Shown one piece after another: positions 5,808 through 7,252 of a stretch of 7,252 nt of DNA. How positions within the stretch are numbered: position 1 is the first letter of the stretch; every line of letters starts with the position of its first letter. Below the pieces are notes generated by a model. The model saw only the letters and a list, made by a program, of their open reading frames with translations. It was not told the origin of the DNA and ran no database searches. The DNA comes from Gemmatimonadales bacterium (GTDB lineage Bacteria; Gemmatimonadota; Gemmatimonadetes; Gemmatimonadales; GWC2-71-9), in the NCBI GenBank assembly GCA_013813675.1, contig JACCRH010000322.1, positions 1 to 7,252 on the forward strand. The letters are read 5' to 3'. The position numbers were made by a program, and so were the translations under genes.

Positions 5808-7252
5808 ATGACTTCCTACATTCTCGGCCTCTCGGCCTATTACCACGACAGTGCCGCGTGCCTCCTCCAGGACGGCGAAATCGTCGCGGCCGCGCAAGAG
5901 GAACGGTTCACCCGGAAAAAGGGCGATCCCGGCTTTCCGCAGCAGGCCGTTGCCTACTGCCTCCGCACCGCGGGGATTGAGGCCGGCCAGCTGACCCACG
6001 TCGGCTTCTACGACAAACCGCTCCTCAAGTTCGAACGGATCCTGGAGACCTATCTCGGCATCGCACCCCGGGGGTTCCGGTCATTCCTCATGGCCGGGCC
6101 GCTGTGGATCAAGGACAAGCTGTATCTGGACAAGCAGCTCAGAAACGAGCTGGACTACGAGGGCGACATCTTCTACGCCGAGCATCACGAGTCGCATGCG
6201 GCGAGCGCCTTCTTCCCTTCGCCGTTCGAGCGGGCGGCGATCCTCACCATGGACGGGGTAGGGGAATGGGCCACCGCCTCGATCGGGATGGGGGAGGGAA
6301 ACGACATCCGCCTGGTGAGCGAGCTGCACTGGCCCGACTCCCTCGGCCTGCTCTACTCGGCGATCACCTACTACCTCGGCTTCAAGGTCAATTCGGGGGA
6401 GTACAAGGTGATGGGGCTCGCGCCCTACGGTGAGCCGAAGTACGTGAAGCTGCTGCTCGATAACGTGGTGAACCTCCGGGAGGACGGCTCCCTCACGCTG
6501 AACCAGACGTACTTCGACTACCTCGGCGGTCTCACCATGACCAACGCGGCGTTCGACCGACTGTTCGGCGCGCCGCCCCGAGTGCCGGAGACCCACCTGG
6601 TGCAGCGCGACCTCGACATCGCGCGCTCGGTGCAGGAGGTCTGCGAAGAGGCGATGCTCCGGATGGCCCGCACCGCCCACGGCCTCACCGGGATGGACCA
6701 GCTCTGCCTCGCCGGCGGTGTAGCCCTCAACTGCGTGGGGAACGGCCGCATCCTCCGCGAGGGGCCGTTCGAGCGGCTCTGGATTCAGCCGGCCTCGGGC
6801 GACGCGGGCGGAGCCCTCGGCGTCGCGCAGCTCATCTGGCACCGGCAGCTCTCGTCGCCGCGCACCGTCAACGCCCACGACTCGATGAAGGGCGCCTATC
6901 TGGGCCCGGACTTCACGCCCGAGGAAATCCGGGCATACCTGGACTCGGTTGGCGCGGTGTACCACTGCGCGCAGCCGGACGAGCTGATCGAGCGGACCGC
7001 GGACATCCTCACCGGGGGCTCGGTGGTCGGCTGGTTCGCCGGCCGCATGGAGTTCGGGCCCCGCGCGCTGGGCGCCCGGAGCATCCTGGGCGATTCGCGA
7101 AATCCCGAGATGCAGTCCCAGATGAACATCAAGATCAAGTTCCGCGAGGGATTCCGGCCCTTCGCGCCGAGCGTGCTGCGCGAGAAGGTGGCCGACTGGT
7201 TCGAGCTGGACGCCGATTCGCCGTACATGCTGCTGGTGGCGCCGGTCAGGGC
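5808..7252 (+). CDS. Carbamoyltransferase, NodU/CmcH (TobZ-like) family, 3' end outside window
   Basis: The frame is open from ATG 5808 to the right edge: 481 complete codons plus two bases. Family members have about 570-620 residues, so roughly 100-130 are missing. These enzymes use carbamoyl phosphate and ATP to carbamoylate a hydroxyl on a sugar, antibiotic or other small molecule. The N-terminal Kae1-like domain opens with ILGLSAYYHDSAACLLQDG (5-23, with the conserved HDSA at 13-16) and EERFTRKK (31-38). It continues with HHESHAASA (126-134), DGVGEW (149-154), NSGEYKVMGLAPYG (195-208), CLAGGVALN (300-308) and SGDAGGALG (330-338). By comparison with TobZ, the His pair of the HHESH motif, Asp149 and Asp332 would hold the metal and active site. 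The C-terminal YrdC-like domain starts near 370, with GWFAGRMEFGPRALGARSI (408-426) and IKFREGFRPFAPSVL (443-457). All expected motifs are intact. There is no Shine-Dalgarno in the ten or so bases before the start, so the message may have a very short leader. The natural acceptor cannot be read from this window. Frequent partners of this subgroup, such as SxtJ-type membrane proteins and DUF5989 proteins, would lie downstream if present. Confidence 0.93.
   Translation, partial: MTSYILGLSAYYHDSAACLLQDGEIVAAAQEERFTRKKGDPGFPQQAVAYCLRTAGIEAGQLTHVGFYDKPLLKFERILETYLGIAPRGFRSFLMAGPLWIKDKLYLDKQLRNELDYEGDIFYAEHHESHAASAFFPSPFERAAILTMDGVGEWATASIGMGEGNDIRLVSELHWPDSLGLLYSAITYYLGFKVNSGEYKVMGLAPYGEPKYVKLLLDNVVNLREDGSLTLNQTYFDYLGGLTMTNAAFDRLFGAPPRVPETHLVQRDLDIARSVQEVCEEAMLRMARTAHGLTGMDQLCLAGGVALNCVGNGRILREGPFERLWIQPASGDAGGALGVAQLIWHRQLSSPRTVNAHDSMKGAYLGPDFTPEEIRAYLDSVGAVYHCAQPDELIERTADILTGGSVVGWFAGRMEFGPRALGARSILGDSRNPEMQSQMNIKIKFREGFRPFAPSVLREKVADWFELDADSPYMLLVAPVR

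Noticed and set aside
6081..6965. A 294-codon - strand frame
   Set aside because: It is antisense to the carbamoyltransferase, whose + strand frame carries every expected motif.

Overview
The window is GC-rich with strongly G/C-ending codons. It carries an Acidobacterial Duplicated Orphan Permease (ADOP), a secreted protein of a style common in soil bacteria, and a palindromic repeat that is frequent in soil genomes. Together these point to Gemmatimonadota, or less likely Acidobacteriota. This is inference from gene content, because no phylogenetic marker gene is present. All supported genes lie on the + strand.

Layout. Bases 3-179 hold the C-terminus of a DUF5666-like protein, followed by a good intrinsic terminator (200-236). 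A 69-residue DUF2267-like protein (252-461) and a secreted protein with a possible NTF2-like fold (519-1268) come next. The secreted protein overlaps by 4 bases (ATGA) the start of a P1-family peptidase gene. That gene is broken: after about 59 codons the peptidase similarity stops. At 1440, in another frame, an internal piece of a flavin-dependent monooxygenase begins. This piece in turn ends exactly at a 68-base near-perfect palindrome (1680-1747). Bases 1265-1747 are therefore a graveyard of two gene fragments and a REP-like hairpin.

Thirty bases after the palindrome begins a soluble Hanks-type Ser/Thr kinase of 341 residues (1777-2802) with all catalytic motifs but no membrane or sensor domain. 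After 85 bases comes an 815-residue ADOP permease (2888-5335). A 67-residue protein of unknown function (5448-5651) follows. After a GC hairpin, a NodU/CmcH-family carbamoyltransferase (5808 onward) runs off the right edge.

How the genes might work together. The kinase and permease could form a transcription unit in which the permease is under phospho-control, but only co-orientation and spacing support this. No ABC ATPase is present in the window. The carbamoyltransferase probably starts a separate unit, possibly for carbamoylating a glycan or small molecule. I see no defence system, CRISPR array, RNA gene or intact mobile element. The most unusual part is the chimeric remnant with its hairpin.
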